Shown: positions 34,993 to 46,390 of the stretch, in pieces
Layout: each line of letters opens with the position of its first letter
How positions within the stretch are numbered: position 1 is the stretch's first letter
Assembly: GCA_027355725.1 (NCBI GenBank)
Contig: DAIEHI010000084.1
Location: forward strand, 1-64,000
Direction of reading: 5' to 3'
DNA length: 64,000 nucleotides
From: Acidimicrobiaceae bacterium
GTDB taxonomy: Bacteria > Actinomycetota > Acidimicrobiia > Acidimicrobiales > RAAP-2
Notes under the pieces: generated by a model
What the model was told of the DNA's origin: nothing
Database searches by the model: none
What the model saw: the letters and a program-made list of their open reading frames with translations, nothing else
Program-made: the position numbers and the translations under genes

Positions 34993-37469
34993 TCCCCCTC
35001 GTCCTCGCTCGCTACAACCGCTGCGGTGGCTACAGAATGGCCCTCGTCGAGGTTCATCACTCGGACCCCAGTCGCGTCACGCCCCTGGGAGGAGACTTCG
35101 CGTACGGCAGTTCGAATGGGGACTCTCCCGCGCGACGCGAGCAGGGTCTCGTCATCGAAGTGCACCATGAACGCGGCGACCAGAAAGCCTCGAGCGGCAC
35201 TGAGTCTGATGGCGCGCACACCTTGACCACCTCGACCCTGACGATTGAAACGCTCCACTTTCACGCGCTTACCGAATCCCGTGTCGGTGACAATGAACAG
35301 GTCGGCGTCATCGCGTACGACGTCGAGCGAGATTGCTTTATCGTCGTCCTTCAACTTGATGCCGCGCACACCCATAGAGTCACGCCCGACCTCTCGAACC
35401 TCTTCTTCGTTGAAGCGGATCGACATGCCTCGAAAGGTGACCACCATCAGGTCATCGGATCCGCTCGTCGCAACAACACGCACGACCTCATCACCCTCGC
35501 GTAGGTTGATCGCAATCCAACCCTCGCGACGCGACTTGTCGTACTCGCTGAACGCCGTCTTCTTGACGGTGCCGTTGGCGGTCGCAAAGACCAGGAATTT
35601 GTCCTTGGGAAAGTCGGTGGTGGTGACGATTGCTTGAATCTTCTCATTCGGCTGAAGGTTCAACAGGTTGACAATGGCCGTTCCTTTGGCGGTGCGTTCC
35701 TTCATTGGAATCTCGTGGCCGCGTAGGCGAAACACCCGACCGCGGTTGGAGAACATCAAGACAAAGGCGTGAGTCGTCGTGTGGACGATTTGTTCAACGA
35801 AGTCTTCGTCTTTCAACTTGGCACCCTGGACACCGCGACCACCGCGACCTTGGACCCGGAACGAATCTGCCGCTACGGACTTGACGTAGCCAGCCTTGGT
35901 CATCGTTATGACGATCTCTTCGTCTTTGATGAGGTCCTCGGCGCCGAGCTCACCCGGATCGTTCACGATCTGGGTGACACGATCGTTCGCGTACTTGTCA
36001 CGGATGGCGCTCATCTCGGTGGCGATCACGCCACGGAGCTTGACGTCACTGGCGAGGATTGACTGCAGTTCGGCGATCGTCTCTCGAAGCTTGATCATCT
36101 CGTCCTCGAGTTCACTTCGTCCGAGTCGGGTGAGTCGACCCAAGGTCATGTCGAGAATATGGTTCGCCTGTTCCTCAGAGAACTCAAAGGGCGCGGCCAT
36201 CAACGCGATTCGGGCTTCGCCGCGGTCATCGGAACCACGAATTGCCGCGATCACCTGATCGAGCATGTCGATTGCCTTGAGCAGGCCTTCGACGATGTGG
36301 GCCCGGGCTTCGGCCTTTCGCAGGCGGAACTGAGTGCGTCGAGTGACGACTTCGATCTGGTGGGCAATGTAGTGCGTTAATGCTTGAGCGAGGTTGAGAG
36401 TGCGCGGAACACCATCGACGAGGGCCAGCATGTTCACCGCGAACGTGGTCTGCAGCGATGTGTTCTTGTAGAGCTTGTTCAACACGACGTTGGCGTTGGC
36501 GTCTCGCTTCAATCGAATCACGAGTCGGGCCTGTCGTCCCGCGGAGTCATTCTGCACCGCTGCGATACCGTCGAGGTCGCCGTTCTTCACCAGGTCGTAG
36601 ATCTTCTCTTCAATGGACTCAACCGACACCTCATAGGGGAATTCGGTGACCACGATCCGCACGTCACGACTGGTCTCCTCGATTTCGGCGACGGCTCGCA
36701 TCTTGATGGACCCACGTCCGGTGCGGTACGCATCGAGGATGCCTTGTCGGCCGAGGATTTGTGCTCCGGTGGGGAAATCTGGGCCCTTCACGAATGCCAT
36801 CAAGTCATCTGGCGTTGCCTCTGGCTGGGCCAAAAGGTGCAGGGTCGCGTCAATCACCTCACCGAGGTTGTGGGGTGGGATCTTGGTGGCCATGCCCACC
36901 GCGATGCCCTGTGACCCGTTGACCAGCAGGTTCGGGAACCGCGAAGGCAACACCGTGGGCTGTTGGGTCGAGTTGTCGTAGTTGGGCTCGAAATCCACCG
37001 TGTCCTCATCGATGGAATCGAGGAGTTCGAGTGCGAGCGGGGCGAGTCGACATTCGGTGTAACGCATCGCCGCCGCGCCCTCATCAGGTCCGGTGCCACC
37101 GAAATTACCGTGGCCGCTGATGAGCGGGTGACGCATCGAGAAGTCCTGGACCATGCGCACCAATGCGTCATAGATCGCACTGTCACCGTGGGGGTGGTAG
37201 GTGCCCATGACCTCACCAACAACCTTGGCGCACTTGGTGTGGGGTCGATCAGGTCGAAGGCCTTGGTCGAACATCGAATAGAGGATGCGACGGTGCACCG
37301 GCTTCAGTCCGTCACGCGCGTCAGGGAGCGCACGCGACACGATGACCGACATCGAGTACTCAAGGAAGGACCTCTCCATTTCGAGGTTGATCTCAATTGG
37401 TTCGATGTAGCCAACGACCCCGTCGTCCTGTGGTGTGTCCGAACCTGAATTTGTACCTTTTCGTGCCAT
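34989..37469 (-). CDS. gyrA: DNA gyrase subunit A
   Basis: An 826-residue subunit that cuts and rejoins DNA. The catalytic Tyr is Tyr137 in MRYTECRLAP. The quinolone-resistance region reads HPHGDSAIYDALV with Ser97 and Asp101, the susceptible-type residues. The GNFGGTGPDEG loop before the Tyr differs from the usual GNFGS-D-GD form. The C-terminal beta-pinwheel carries the GyrA-box-like QGRGGRGVQG and a second copy RQGRGGQGVR. It lies 13 bp downstream of gyrB in one operon. Confidence 0.98.
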   Translation of the reverse strand: MARKGTNSGSDTPQDDGVVGYIEPIEINLEMERSFLEYSMSVIVSRALPDARDGLKPVHRRILYSMFDQGLRPDRPHTKCAKVVGEVMGTYHPHGDSAIYDALVRMVQDFSMRHPLISGHGNFGGTGPDEGAAAMRYTECRLAPLALELLDSIDEDTVDFEPNYDNSTQQPTVLPSRFPNLLVNGSQGIAVGMATKIPPHNLGEVIDATLHLLAQPEATPDDLMAFVKGPDFPTGAQILGRQGILDAYRTGRGSIKMRAVAEIEETSRDVRIVVTEFPYEVSVESIEEKIYDLVKNGDLDGIAAVQNDSAGRQARLVIRLKRDANANVVLNKLYKNTSLQTTFAVNMLALVDGVPRTLNLAQALTHYIAHQIEVVTRRTQFRLRKAEARAHIVEGLLKAIDMLDQVIAAIRGSDDRGEARIALMAAPFEFSEEQANHILDMTLGRLTRLGRSELEDEMIKLRETIAELQSILASDVKLRGVIATEMSAIRDKYANDRVTQIVNDPGELGAEDLIKDEEIVITMTKAGYVKSVAADSFRVQGRGGRGVQGAKLKDEDFVEQIVHTTTHAFVLMFSNRGRVFRLRGHEIPMKERTAKGTAIVNLLNLQPNEKIQAIVTTTDFPKDKFLVFATANGTVKKTAFSEYDKSRREGWIAINLREGDEVVRVVATSGSDDLMVVTFRGMSIRFNEEEVREVGRDSMGVRGIKLKDDDKAISLDVVRDDADLFIVTDTGFGKRVKVERFNRQGRGGQGVRAIRLSAARGFLVAAFMVHFDDETLLASRGRVPIRTAVREVSSQGRDATGVRVMNLDEGHSVATAAVVASEDEGD

Positions 37470-37482
37470 ATTTCCTTCTTCC

Positions 37483-39477
<1,995 letters not shown>

Positions 39478-39550
39478 TCATTATCCTACCCGCTGTGGTG
39501 TCGCATCCAGACCGGGTGAGCACTCCACATCGCGATGATTTACGGTGTTT

Positions 39551-39850
39551 TTACGGGTTTGAAATCACCGTGCGCAGTGACGTTGGAGCGGCGTCACCAA
39601 GCGACGCCAACCCGCGGATTATCGTCTCGTGTTCGAGGTTCACACGCTGCGCAAATGCCCCTGATGGAACCGAGATGAGCAGTACTCGATTCTTTATGAA
39701 TTCGGGTTGACAATGCTCCGCGAGCACCGGGTCGACGATGTCGGGCCAGAGTTGACGGACTTGATCGATGACGCGCAGGTCTACCTTTCGCAGTCGTGCG
39801 GCCATCACATTCAAAATGTCGCTCAGAGCTCGAGGCGCGTCGTTGTTCAC
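39551..39850 (-). CDS. dciA: DciA/DUF721 helicase-loader family protein
   Basis: A 99-residue protein. It begins ALSDILNVMAARL and has the DUF721 core VRQLWPDIVDPVLAEHCQPEFIKNRVLLISVPSGAFAQRVNLEHETIIRGL with the conserved W and the basic beta-strand region. DciA loads DnaB in bacteria lacking DnaC/DnaI, and dnaB lies at the right end of this window. It overlaps recF by 4 nt, giving the common actinobacterial order recF-dciA-gyrB. Confidence 0.88.
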   Translation of the reverse strand: MNNDAPRALSDILNVMAARLRKVDLRVIDQVRQLWPDIVDPVLAEHCQPEFIKNRVLLISVPSGAFAQRVNLEHETIIRGLASLGDAAPTSLRTVISNP

Positions 39851-40929
39851 GTCTTCACCTTCGTCAAATCGATAATCGCCGCAGGATTCATCCCCAACGG
39901 TAGTGGTGTTGACGTCGTTACGAGGGTCTGGCCGACCGGGAGTAGGCGCAGTAATCGGTCGCTGCGCAGCGAATCGAGTTCTCCGAAGACGTCGTCGAGT
40001 AGTAACAAGGGATCGAGCCCCCGCCGTTGACGCACGAGTTCGTGACCCGCGAGTCGTAGCGCTAACGCAAGTGATCGCTGCTCTCCTTGGGATGCCTGGC
40101 GTCGTGCGTCGCGTCCCGCGAGTCGTAGCGCCACGTCGTCTCTTTGGGGCCCGATGGTTGAGTGTCCACGGTATCGGTCGTCGTTGAAACTCGCTCTAAG
40201 CGCGTTGGACAAGTCACCTTGCCAGGATCGTTCGTAGGTCACCTCGACTCGAAGTTCGTTGTCCGCGAGCGATTGGTAGAAGTGGGTCGTGAGAGGGGCG
40301 AGGTCGTTCAAGAGCGCGATGCGGGCAGCGACGAGCCTTTCACCCGTCACACAGAATTCGAGGTCCCAGGTCTCTAGCTCTTCTCTTTGAGACCGACTAG
40401 GGGCCTCCCCCGCAAATGAACGCAGAAGCGCGTTTCGTTGACTGAGTACGTGGTTGAAACGTTCTATGACGTCGCCCGTTGTCAGGTCGACATCGGTGAG
40501 GAGGTTGGTGAGAAAGGTTCTTCGATGTTCGGGGCCTTGGCGAATAATGTCGACGCCTTCGGGTGTGAAGACCGTAAGGGGTAGTGCTTCTGAAAGTACT
40601 GCTCGTGATTGGGGTCTCTGGCCGTTCACCAGCATTCGCTTGGTGGTATTTCGAACACCTCGAGAGAGGGTGAGATCGACTTGGATCCTACGCTCGTGTT
40701 GAAACACCACGCCGTGCACCTCGGCGAGCGATGAACCTGTTCGAATCATGTCGCTGGCGCTGCTCGTACGAAAGGAACTCGCTGTGGCTAGTGCGTAAAC
40801 CGCTTCGAGAACCGATGTCTTTCCTGTCCCGTTTTGAGACAACAAGACGGTGATGGCGTCATGGACCGGCTCGAAGGCGAACTCATGGAAGAGCCGAAAG
40901 TCGCGTACTCGTAGTTCGTGGAGTCCCAC
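39847..40929 (-). CDS. recF: DNA replication and repair protein RecF
   Basis: A 360-residue SMC-like ATPase that helps load RecA at gaps. Walker A is LLSQNGTGKTSVLEA. The C-terminus has the signature-like SQGEQRSLALALRLA and Walker B LLLLDDVFGELDS. RLRDFRLF-type N-terminus is seen as LRVRDFRLFHEF. It lies 15 bp downstream of dnaN in the same direction. Confidence 0.97.
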   Translation of the reverse strand: MGLHELRVRDFRLFHEFAFEPVHDAITVLLSQNGTGKTSVLEAVYALATASSFRTSSASDMIRTGSSLAEVHGVVFQHERRIQVDLTLSRGVRNTTKRMLVNGQRPQSRAVLSEALPLTVFTPEGVDIIRQGPEHRRTFLTNLLTDVDLTTGDVIERFNHVLSQRNALLRSFAGEAPSRSQREELETWDLEFCVTGERLVAARIALLNDLAPLTTHFYQSLADNELRVEVTYERSWQGDLSNALRASFNDDRYRGHSTIGPQRDDVALRLAGRDARRQASQGEQRSLALALRLAGHELVRQRRGLDPLLLLDDVFGELDSLRSDRLLRLLPVGQTLVTTSTPLPLGMNPAAIIDLTKVKT

Positions 40930-40944
40930 GATCCTCGTACCGGA

Positions 40945-42045
40945 CTACTGAACACGCACCGGCATCAAGAGATACCGGAAACGGGTGTCGTCAACGCCGT
41001 GCACCATCGCTGGTCGAACCGCGTCAGACATTTCGAGCACCACCTCATCGCCGGGCACCGCTTCAATGCCGTCGATTAAGAAGCTGGGGTTGAACGCGAT
41101 CGTCATTTCCTCGCCGTTGTAGTCAGCGTCGACGTTGTCCTCGACGTCGCCAGCGTCATGACTCTGTGTACGAATCTCAATGGTCTTGTCCTTCATTGTG
41201 AGTCGCACCGAAGAGGTTGAGTCCTTAGCTAGCAGTTTGGCGCGCTTGAGTGATGTCAGCAGAGTGTCCTTGGCGATTCGCATTTGGTTCGGATAGCTCG
41301 CGGGTATCAGTTGTAGGACCGATGGATAATTCCCGTCAATGAGTCGTGACGCGATGGTTGTTGTTCCAACGATGAAACAGATCTCGGCGTCAGTCAAGGT
41401 CACTCCGATCTCGGCGTCCGATGACAATGACGCAGCAGCCCTCTGGAGTTCTTGAAGGGCACGCGCGGGCACGAGTAGGTCATGACTGCCGCCTACACCC
41501 GAGACACCGGGTACGTCTCGAACCGCGAGTCGGTATGAGTCGGTGGCGATGAGTCGGAGTGTTCCTTCTTCTGTCGTGAACAACACACCCGTGAGCAGGG
41601 GCCGTGCGTCATCATTCGCCGCAGCGCGTACGACCTGGTTGAGACCTTGGATCAGATCTAGCGCCGCGATCGACGTGAGGGCACCGCTCACTGGGGGGAG
41701 ATTCGGGTAATCCATCACCGCAAAAGTCCGGAGAGAGAATTTGGCTCGCCCGAGGGAGACCTCAACATTCTCGTCGTGGCTGGTTACGGTTACAGCGCCG
41801 GCTTCGAGCGAGCGAACAGCATCGACGATGAGTCGTGCCGGCACCACACATGAACCGTCTTCGAGTCCGATGACGTCAACTTTTGTACGCACCGTGATAT
41901 CGAGGTCGGTTCCTGTCACGGTGAGTTGATTACCCACGAGCGAGAGAAGGACACCGGACGACGCTCCGATGAGGCGTGTAGCGACTACTCGGCTCGCGGC
42001 GCTTAACGCCTCGACGAGGATGTCGCGCTCAGACTTGAACTTCAT
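40945..42045 (-). CDS. dnaN: DNA polymerase III beta sliding clamp
   Basis: A 366-residue three-domain clamp. It starts MKFKSERDILVEALSAASRVV; the middle has LLTGVLFTTEEGTLRLIATDSYRLAV and the C-terminus PAMVHGVDDTRFRYLLMPVRVQ, all hallmarks of DnaN. It tethers polymerase III and binds RecF-operon repair partners. A 249-bp spacer separates it from dnaA. Confidence 0.98.
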   Translation of the reverse strand: MKFKSERDILVEALSAASRVVATRLIGASSGVLLSLVGNQLTVTGTDLDITVRTKVDVIGLEDGSCVVPARLIVDAVRSLEAGAVTVTSHDENVEVSLGRAKFSLRTFAVMDYPNLPPVSGALTSIAALDLIQGLNQVVRAAANDDARPLLTGVLFTTEEGTLRLIATDSYRLAVRDVPGVSGVGGSHDLLVPARALQELQRAAASLSSDAEIGVTLTDAEICFIVGTTTIASRLIDGNYPSVLQLIPASYPNQMRIAKDTLLTSLKRAKLLAKDSTSSVRLTMKDKTIEIRTQSHDAGDVEDNVDADYNGEEMTIAFNPSFLIDGIEAVPGDEVVLEMSDAVRPAMVHGVDDTRFRYLLMPVRVQ

Positions 42046-42294
42046 CAGACTGCCTTTCTTTGTTACTGAGGTTACGGTGTGTTGTTATAAAGAAGATTCG
42101 TTAGTAGTAGTAGGGCTGTGGATTTGGGGATTACTTCGTGAAACCCCTGATTAAGTTGATATTTCAAATCGCGCTTTCGTGCACACCCCTGTGTCTAACT
42201 GTCTCAACTCGATGAGTTCAACCTTCAAGTTCTGTGCAGTAACAAGCAGTTAACAACGGTTGTTCCACAACCAGAACCGGAGGTTGCGCACAAA
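42046..42294. other. dnaA-dnaN spacer, candidate part of oriC
   Basis: Gene-free and more AT-rich than its surroundings (for example the TTGTTATAAAGAAGATT stretch). DnaA-box-like sequences are degenerate: TGTGGATTT (42117-42125, 7 of 9), TGTTCCACA (42261-42269, 7 of 9), TTGCGCACA (42284-42292, 6 of 9). The position between dnaA and dnaN is that of actinobacterial oriC, but box quality is poor. Confidence 0.45.
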
Positions 42295-43662
42295 CTAATC
42301 CCTTCCATCCCCCTGAAGACGTCGTTTGAGTTGATTGATTTGAGCCAGCAGTTCGGCGTTGACAGCGAGCTGCTCACGAATCTTCTCCACACCACTGATG
42401 ACTGTTGTGTGATTACGCCCGTCGAAGATTCGAGCGATCATCGGGTAGGAATAATTGTCCAACAAGTCCCGGATCAAGTACATCGCTACATGACGAGCGT
42501 GAACAAGGGGCCGGAGGCGCTTAGAGCCACGAACATCCTCGACTGATAGGCCGTAGAACTCAGAAACCACCGACAAGATCGTCTCTGGTTTGAGGATCAT
42601 CTGTTCTTGGCCGAGATTGGTCAGGTGATTACGCGCCAATTCGAGCGTGATGGGTTCTTGACGGAGATTGGCGAATGCCCGCAACATCGTGATCGACCCC
42701 TCGAGCTCACGAATGTTGTCACGCACGCGCTGAGCAATCCACTCCGCAACATCACCGGGTAGATCAATTCCCTCGCGCTCAGCCTTAGAGCGAAGAATCG
42801 CGATTCGTGTCTCTAGGTCTGGTTGATCGATCTCAGTAACGAGGCCCTGGAGCAAACGACTTCGAAATCGCTCTTGTAGCCCAGCGAGGTCTCGCGGCGA
42901 GCGGTCAGAAGTGAGAACAATCTGCTTACCCTCACCATGCAGAGCGTTGTATGTGTGAAAGATCTCTTCGTGAAAGGTCTCACCACGGGTTTCCATGAAT
43001 TGGATGTCGTCAATCAGCAACACGTCGTTCTCTCGATAACGATCATGAAGTGCGAGTTGTGTTCGTGTTTGAATTGCCCGAATGAAGTCGTTCAAAAACG
43101 TTTCGGTCGAAACGTATAGAACCTTGCGTCCGGGATAGTTCTCCTGCACATAATTGCCAATGGCGTGCAACAAGTGGGTCTTACCCAAACCAGAGTTGCC
43201 GTAAATCATCAGTGGATTGTAGGCACGACCAGGTGTTTCAGCGACGGATTGAGCGGCGGCGAAGGCGAGTCGGTTAGACGACCCAGGTACGAACGAGTCA
43301 AACGTCATACGAGGATCCAACCGGACCGGACGATCAACACTCGGTAAGAACACAGACGCGGGCGTGTTCGTCACAACCTCTCGCGCATCGTCTTGTGTGT
43401 CAGTGGTGTTCTGTTGTTCACTCACTGTTAGCGAAACCATCACTCTTGATCCGACGAGTTGCTGTGCTTGCTCTGTGATGAATGGAAGGTAACGCTGTTG
43501 TACCCGAAGGAGTTGAATTTGGTTCGGTGCACCGATCACAAGTTGATCATCGTGGTAATCCACAAGGTGAAGTGTGTTCAGTCCAGCCGACCAAACAGCT
43601 TCAGAAGCGTTGCCGCGTAAGGAGTCTCGAAGGGCCGTCCAAATCTCCTCACCATTTTGCAC
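42295..43662 (-). CDS. dnaA: Chromosomal replication initiator DnaA
   Basis: About 455 residues. Domain III has Walker [17 protein letters not shown], Walker B LLIDDIQF and sensor regions. Domain IV ends with [38 protein letters not shown] (split by family as the box-binding helix-turn-helix). GTG 43662 is chosen because GGAGG lies 6 nt upstream. An earlier GTG at 43698 is embedded in a DnaA box and would be a poor start. It forms the head of the minus-strand replication group. Confidence 0.97.
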   Translation of the reverse strand: MQNGEEIWTALRDSLRGNASEAVWSAGLNTLHLVDYHDDQLVIGAPNQIQLLRVQQRYLPFITEQAQQLVGSRVMVSLTVSEQQNTTDTQDDAREVVTNTPASVFLPSVDRPVRLDPRMTFDSFVPGSSNRLAFAAAQSVAETPGRAYNPLMIYGNSGLGKTHLLHAIGNYVQENYPGRKVLYVSTETFLNDFIRAIQTRTQLALHDRYRENDVLLIDDIQFMETRGETFHEEIFHTYNALHGEGKQIVLTSDRSPRDLAGLQERFRSRLLQGLVTEIDQPDLETRIAILRSKAEREGIDLPGDVAEWIAQRVRDNIRELEGSITMLRAFANLRQEPITLELARNHLTNLGQEQMILKPETILSVVSEFYGLSVEDVRGSKRLRPLVHARHVAMYLIRDLLDNYSYPMIARIFDGRNHTTVISGVEKIREQLAVNAELLAQINQLKRRLQGDGRD

Positions 43663-43690
43663 AACGTTCCTCCACAGACCCACAGCTACA

Positions 43691-43699
43691 TTATCCACA
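43691..43699 (+). promoter_or_regulatory. Perfect DnaA box upstream of dnaA
   Basis: TTATCCACA, the full 9-base consensus, 29 bp upstream of the chosen dnaA start. It is likely used for dnaA autoregulation or is part of the origin. An AT-rich stretch (ATATTGATCAAAAACAACC) follows it. Confidence 0.75.
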
Positions 43700-43870
43700 A
43701 GCGATATTGATCAAAAACAACCAACGATCACTCAGGGAGAGTCACCCTACACCTATTCATGCGTCTTTACCAAGGGGCGCCTGTGGTCGGGTAAGATTGT
43801 TCCCAGTAGCGCGCTAGCGACCTCCAGGGGGTCCCGCGAAGCGCATTTAGAGAATTTGAGAAGAGGTTTT

Positions 43871-44005
43871 GTGAAGCGTACCTATCAGCCAAATAAGCGA
43901 AAAAGGGCCAAGACCCACGGTTTTCGCGCCCGTATGCGCACCCGCGCCGGCCGAGCAATCCTAAAGGCCCGCCGTGACAAGGGCCGCCACGAGCTGACGG
44001 TCTGA
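43871..44005 (+). CDS. rpmH: Ribosomal protein bL34
   Basis: A 44-residue basic protein with the full L34 pattern: [17 protein letters not shown] and [19 protein letters not shown]. The start is GTG with GAAGAGG 5-7 nt upstream. It is the first gene of the plus-strand operon diverging from dnaA, the conserved rpmH-rnpA order. Confidence 0.96.
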   Translation: MKRTYQPNKRKRAKTHGFRARMRTRAGRAILKARRDKGRHELTV

Positions 44006-44013
44006 GCGGATCG

Positions 44014-44343
44014 GTGCCTGGTCGGGTTCGAACCCGACGGCAATTCGCAGGCTTTGCCACTCCTACGGGTCACGGACAGAGTGGGCCACTAAGAATTAGT
44101 TACGTTGCCCACACCGACGGCGTTGAATCAGTAGACGTGGCGTATGCGATTAGCCGAAAAGTCGGGAATGCGGTTGTACGTAACCGAATTCGACGCCGAC
44201 TCCGGGCTCTGATGGACTGCTCGATTCCCCGCCCCAACCCAGGTTCCTACCTGATCAGGTGCGGTAACGAGACAGGAAATCTCTCCTATGACGAACTACA
44301 ACATCACCTCCAACGAGCACTCGGGAGAATTCATGGGCGCTAA
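44014..44343 (+). CDS. rnpA: Ribonuclease P protein component
   Basis: A 109-residue protein that supports the catalytic RNA of RNase P in 5'-end processing of tRNA. The RNP signature is [18 protein letters not shown]. The short N-terminus ([11 protein letters not shown]) corresponds to the usual L-R-R-R-x-F start. The GTG start lies 8 bp after rpmH and just before a perfect palindrome. Its 3' end overlaps yidD by 11 bp. Confidence 0.93.
   Translation: MPGRVRTRRQFAGFATPTGHGQSGPLRISYVAHTDGVESVDVAYAISRKVGNAVVRNRIRRRLRALMDCSIPRPNPGSYLIRCGNETGNLSYDELQHHLQRALGRIHGR
44021..44038. repeat. 18-bp perfect palindrome at the 5' end of rnpA
   Basis: GTCGGGTTC followed by GAACCCGAC, within codons 3-9 of rnpA. 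As RNA it forms a 7-bp GC-rich stem with a TCGA loop, similar to a tRNA T-arm. It could affect rnpA translation or mRNA processing. Confidence 0.45.
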
Positions 44344-44590
44344 GCCCTCGCCCGTGGCCCGACTCCTTATGCGGATGATCACGGTGTATCAGCGCTTCAC
44401 ATCAGGTCGTCCATCACCCTGTCGTTTCTACCCCTCTTGCTCGAACTACGCACTGGAGGCGATTGAAGTGCACGGCGCGCTTAGTGGGACGGGGTTAGCA
44501 ATGCGCCGACTCAGCCGTTGTCGTCCACTTGGTCCCCACGGCGTAGATCTAGTGCCTGAAAGAAAGAAAGCTAGGAGTACGAAGTCATGA
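44333..44590 (+). CDS. yidD: YidD membrane-insertion efficiency factor
   Basis: An 85-residue protein with the YidD signature [19 protein letters not shown] and [15 protein letters not shown]. It sits at the inner membrane face and supports YidC. ATG 44333 is preferred: GGGAG lies 5-6 nt upstream. An earlier in-frame ATG (44288) would overlap rnpA further. It overlaps yidC by 4 nt. Confidence 0.93.
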   Translation: MGAKPSPVARLLMRMITVYQRFTSGRPSPCRFYPSCSNYALEAIEVHGALSGTGLAMRRLSRCRPLGPHGVDLVPERKKARSTKS

Positions 44591-45510
44591 AGTCATTCAC
44601 TCACGCAATTGGCTCGGTCTTCCAGCCAATCTTCCACCTATTTGGTGCGATCCTGGCGTTCTTCTATGGGTTGATTCCTAACTACGCGATCGCAATCACC
44701 CTGCTCACGGTAGTAATCATGGGCGCATTGACGCCATTTACGATCAAGAGCACCAAGTCAATGATGGCGATGCAGAAATTGCAGCCGGAGATCAAGAAAC
44801 TTCAACAAAAGTACAAAGGCCCAGAGAATCGGGCACTTCTGAACGAAGAAATGATGAAGTTGTATCGAGAAGAGGGCGCCAATCCGGTGGGCGGGTGCCT
44901 CCCGGTCCTCTTACAGGCACCCTTCCTTTTCATCCTCTACAGCGTCATCAAGGGCCTCGCGAATCAGGTTCTGGTGAATAAGGTTCTGGTTTCCCAACCC
45001 CGGTACATCCCTACCAGCTCAACGATGTACCACAACCTGGTTGCGTCGCACGGTCAGATCAAAGCCTTCGGTATGGACCTGAACCTGAAGCCCTTTCCCA
45101 TCAGTGCGCACGGCTCGTTTGTGGGTTCGCTGCCATTCTTCATACTGGTCGCTGCAGCAGTTGGGTTGCAGTACTTCCAGATGGCTCAGATGAACAACAG
45201 GAACAAGAAGACCGGCCAGAACGTACCAAGCCAGCAACAGGCCATCCAGAAGTTCCTTCCGATTATTTTTGCATACTTCTACTTGGTGATCCCAGCAGCT
45301 GTCGTGTTGTACATGATTATTTCGACGATTATTCGAATAATTACTCAAGACCTCATGTTCCGATCAGGGGTTTCAAACCCTGCAAAGAACGGCGTCAGGG
45401 CGATTCCATCCCCGGACGCCAAGGAAGAGAAGGTTGAGGAGAAACCTTCAACCTTCAAGCCCCAACCACAGTCTCGCTCCAAAGCGAAGCGGAAAAGAAA
45501 GGCGCGTTAA
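44587..45510 (+). CDS. yidC: Membrane protein insertase YidC
   Basis: A 307-residue Gram-positive-type YidC (no large periplasmic domain). Spans include [22 protein letters not shown], a cytoplasmic helical hairpin ([26 protein letters not shown]) and [24 protein letters not shown]. The C-terminal tail is basic ([11 protein letters not shown]) and may bind ribosomes. It is encoded between yidD and jag as usual. Confidence 0.96.
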   Translation: MKSFTHAIGSVFQPIFHLFGAILAFFYGLIPNYAIAITLLTVVIMGALTPFTIKSTKSMMAMQKLQPEIKKLQQKYKGPENRALLNEEMMKLYREEGANPVGGCLPVLLQAPFLFILYSVIKGLANQVLVNKVLVSQPRYIPTSSTMYHNLVASHGQIKAFGMDLNLKPFPISAHGSFVGSLPFFILVAAAVGLQYFQMAQMNNRNKKTGQNVPSQQQAIQKFLPIIFAYFYLVIPAAVVLYMIISTIIRIITQDLMFRSGVSNPAKNGVRAIPSPDAKEEKVEEKPSTFKPQPQSRSKAKRKRKAR

Positions 45511-45513
45511 CCC

Positions 45514-46383
45514 ATGGATTGGGTAGAAACAACAGGAAAATCGATCGACGAAGCAACAGAACGAGCATTGGCTCATCTGGGCGTACACCGCGATGACGCC
45601 GAAGTAGAAGTACTTGAAGAACCAAAGGCCGGATTGTTCGGTCGTATCCGCGGAGAGGCGAGGGTTCGAGCTCGCGTACGCCCGGTTGGCCCACGACCTA
45701 AGCGCTCCCGCCGATCTGGTGGCCGCGACGACCGCCCTCGCGGTGGCTCGCGCGAGGATCGTCCGCGCGGCCCCAAGGGTCCCGAAGGCGAAAACCCTCG
45801 CAAGGACAAGCGCAAGGGTGATGGCGGGGCGAAGACGGCAAAGAAGGAATCGCCAAATGGCGCAGTGAAAACCAAAAAGGTCTCAACTAAGGAGGACACT
45901 ATGGCTGAAGGAATTTCCCTGGCCGAGCAAGGTTCTATTGCGAAGGAGTTCCTCACCGGACTTCTTGCGTCAATGAACATAAAGGCTGAGGTCTCGGTCA
46001 AAGAAATCGATGAAGAGACCGTTGAGCTTTCGGTGAGCGCCAATCCTCCAACTGAACTTGGTGTACTGGTCGGACCCCGGGGTGCGACACTGCAAGCATT
46101 GCAGGAAGTGACACGGACTGTTGTTCAATCAAAGAGTCCTAGCCGTACTGACCGAATCCTCGTCGACGTTGCCCAATATCGTGAACGACGCGTTGCGGCA
46201 CTCGGACGATTCGCCGAGCAGGTAGCGACAGAGGTGATCGAGACCGGAGAAGAGCGAGCTCTCGAGCCGATGTCAGCCGCTGATCGAAAAGCCGTCCACG
46301 ACGCCCTTACTAATAACGGCGCGGTGATGACTCGATCCGAAGGTGAAGAGCCTCGCCGCTTTGTGGTGGTCGCTCCGGCATAA
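45514..46383 (+). CDS. jag: RNA-binding protein Jag/KhpB (Jag_N, KH, R3H)
   Basis: 289 residues. Jag_N (2-55) with TTGKSIDEATERALAHLGV and EEPKAGLFGRI. A long basic linker (58-125) follows, rich in Arg/Gly/Lys/Pro. KH domain (about 135-215) with GVLVGPRGATLQALQEV, then R3H with YRERRVAALGRFAEQVA and LEPMSAADRKAVHDAL. KhpB proteins regulate mRNAs for cell elongation and division. A very strong internal ribosome-binding site and ATG lies inside the linker (codon 130) and may give a shorter KH-R3H form. Confidence 0.95.
   Translation: MDWVETTGKSIDEATERALAHLGVHRDDAEVEVLEEPKAGLFGRIRGEARVRARVRPVGPRPKRSRRSGGRDDRPRGGSREDRPRGPKGPEGENPRKDKRKGDGGAKTAKKESPNGAVKTKKVSTKEDTMAEGISLAEQGSIAKEFLTGLLASMNIKAEVSVKEIDEETVELSVSANPPTELGVLVGPRGATLQALQEVTRTVVQSKSPSRTDRILVDVAQYRERRVAALGRFAEQVATEVIETGEERALEPMSAADRKAVHDALTNNGAVMTRSEGEEPRRFVVVAPA
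45889..45903 (+). promoter_or_regulatory. Internal Shine-Dalgarno and start codon within jag
   Basis: AAGGAGG (45889-45895), a perfect 7-base match to the anti-Shine-Dalgarno, with a 5-nt spacer to ATG at 45901 in the jag frame. Initiation here would make a 160-residue protein holding only KH and R3H domains. Confidence 0.6.
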
Positions 46384-46390
46384 TCTACGT

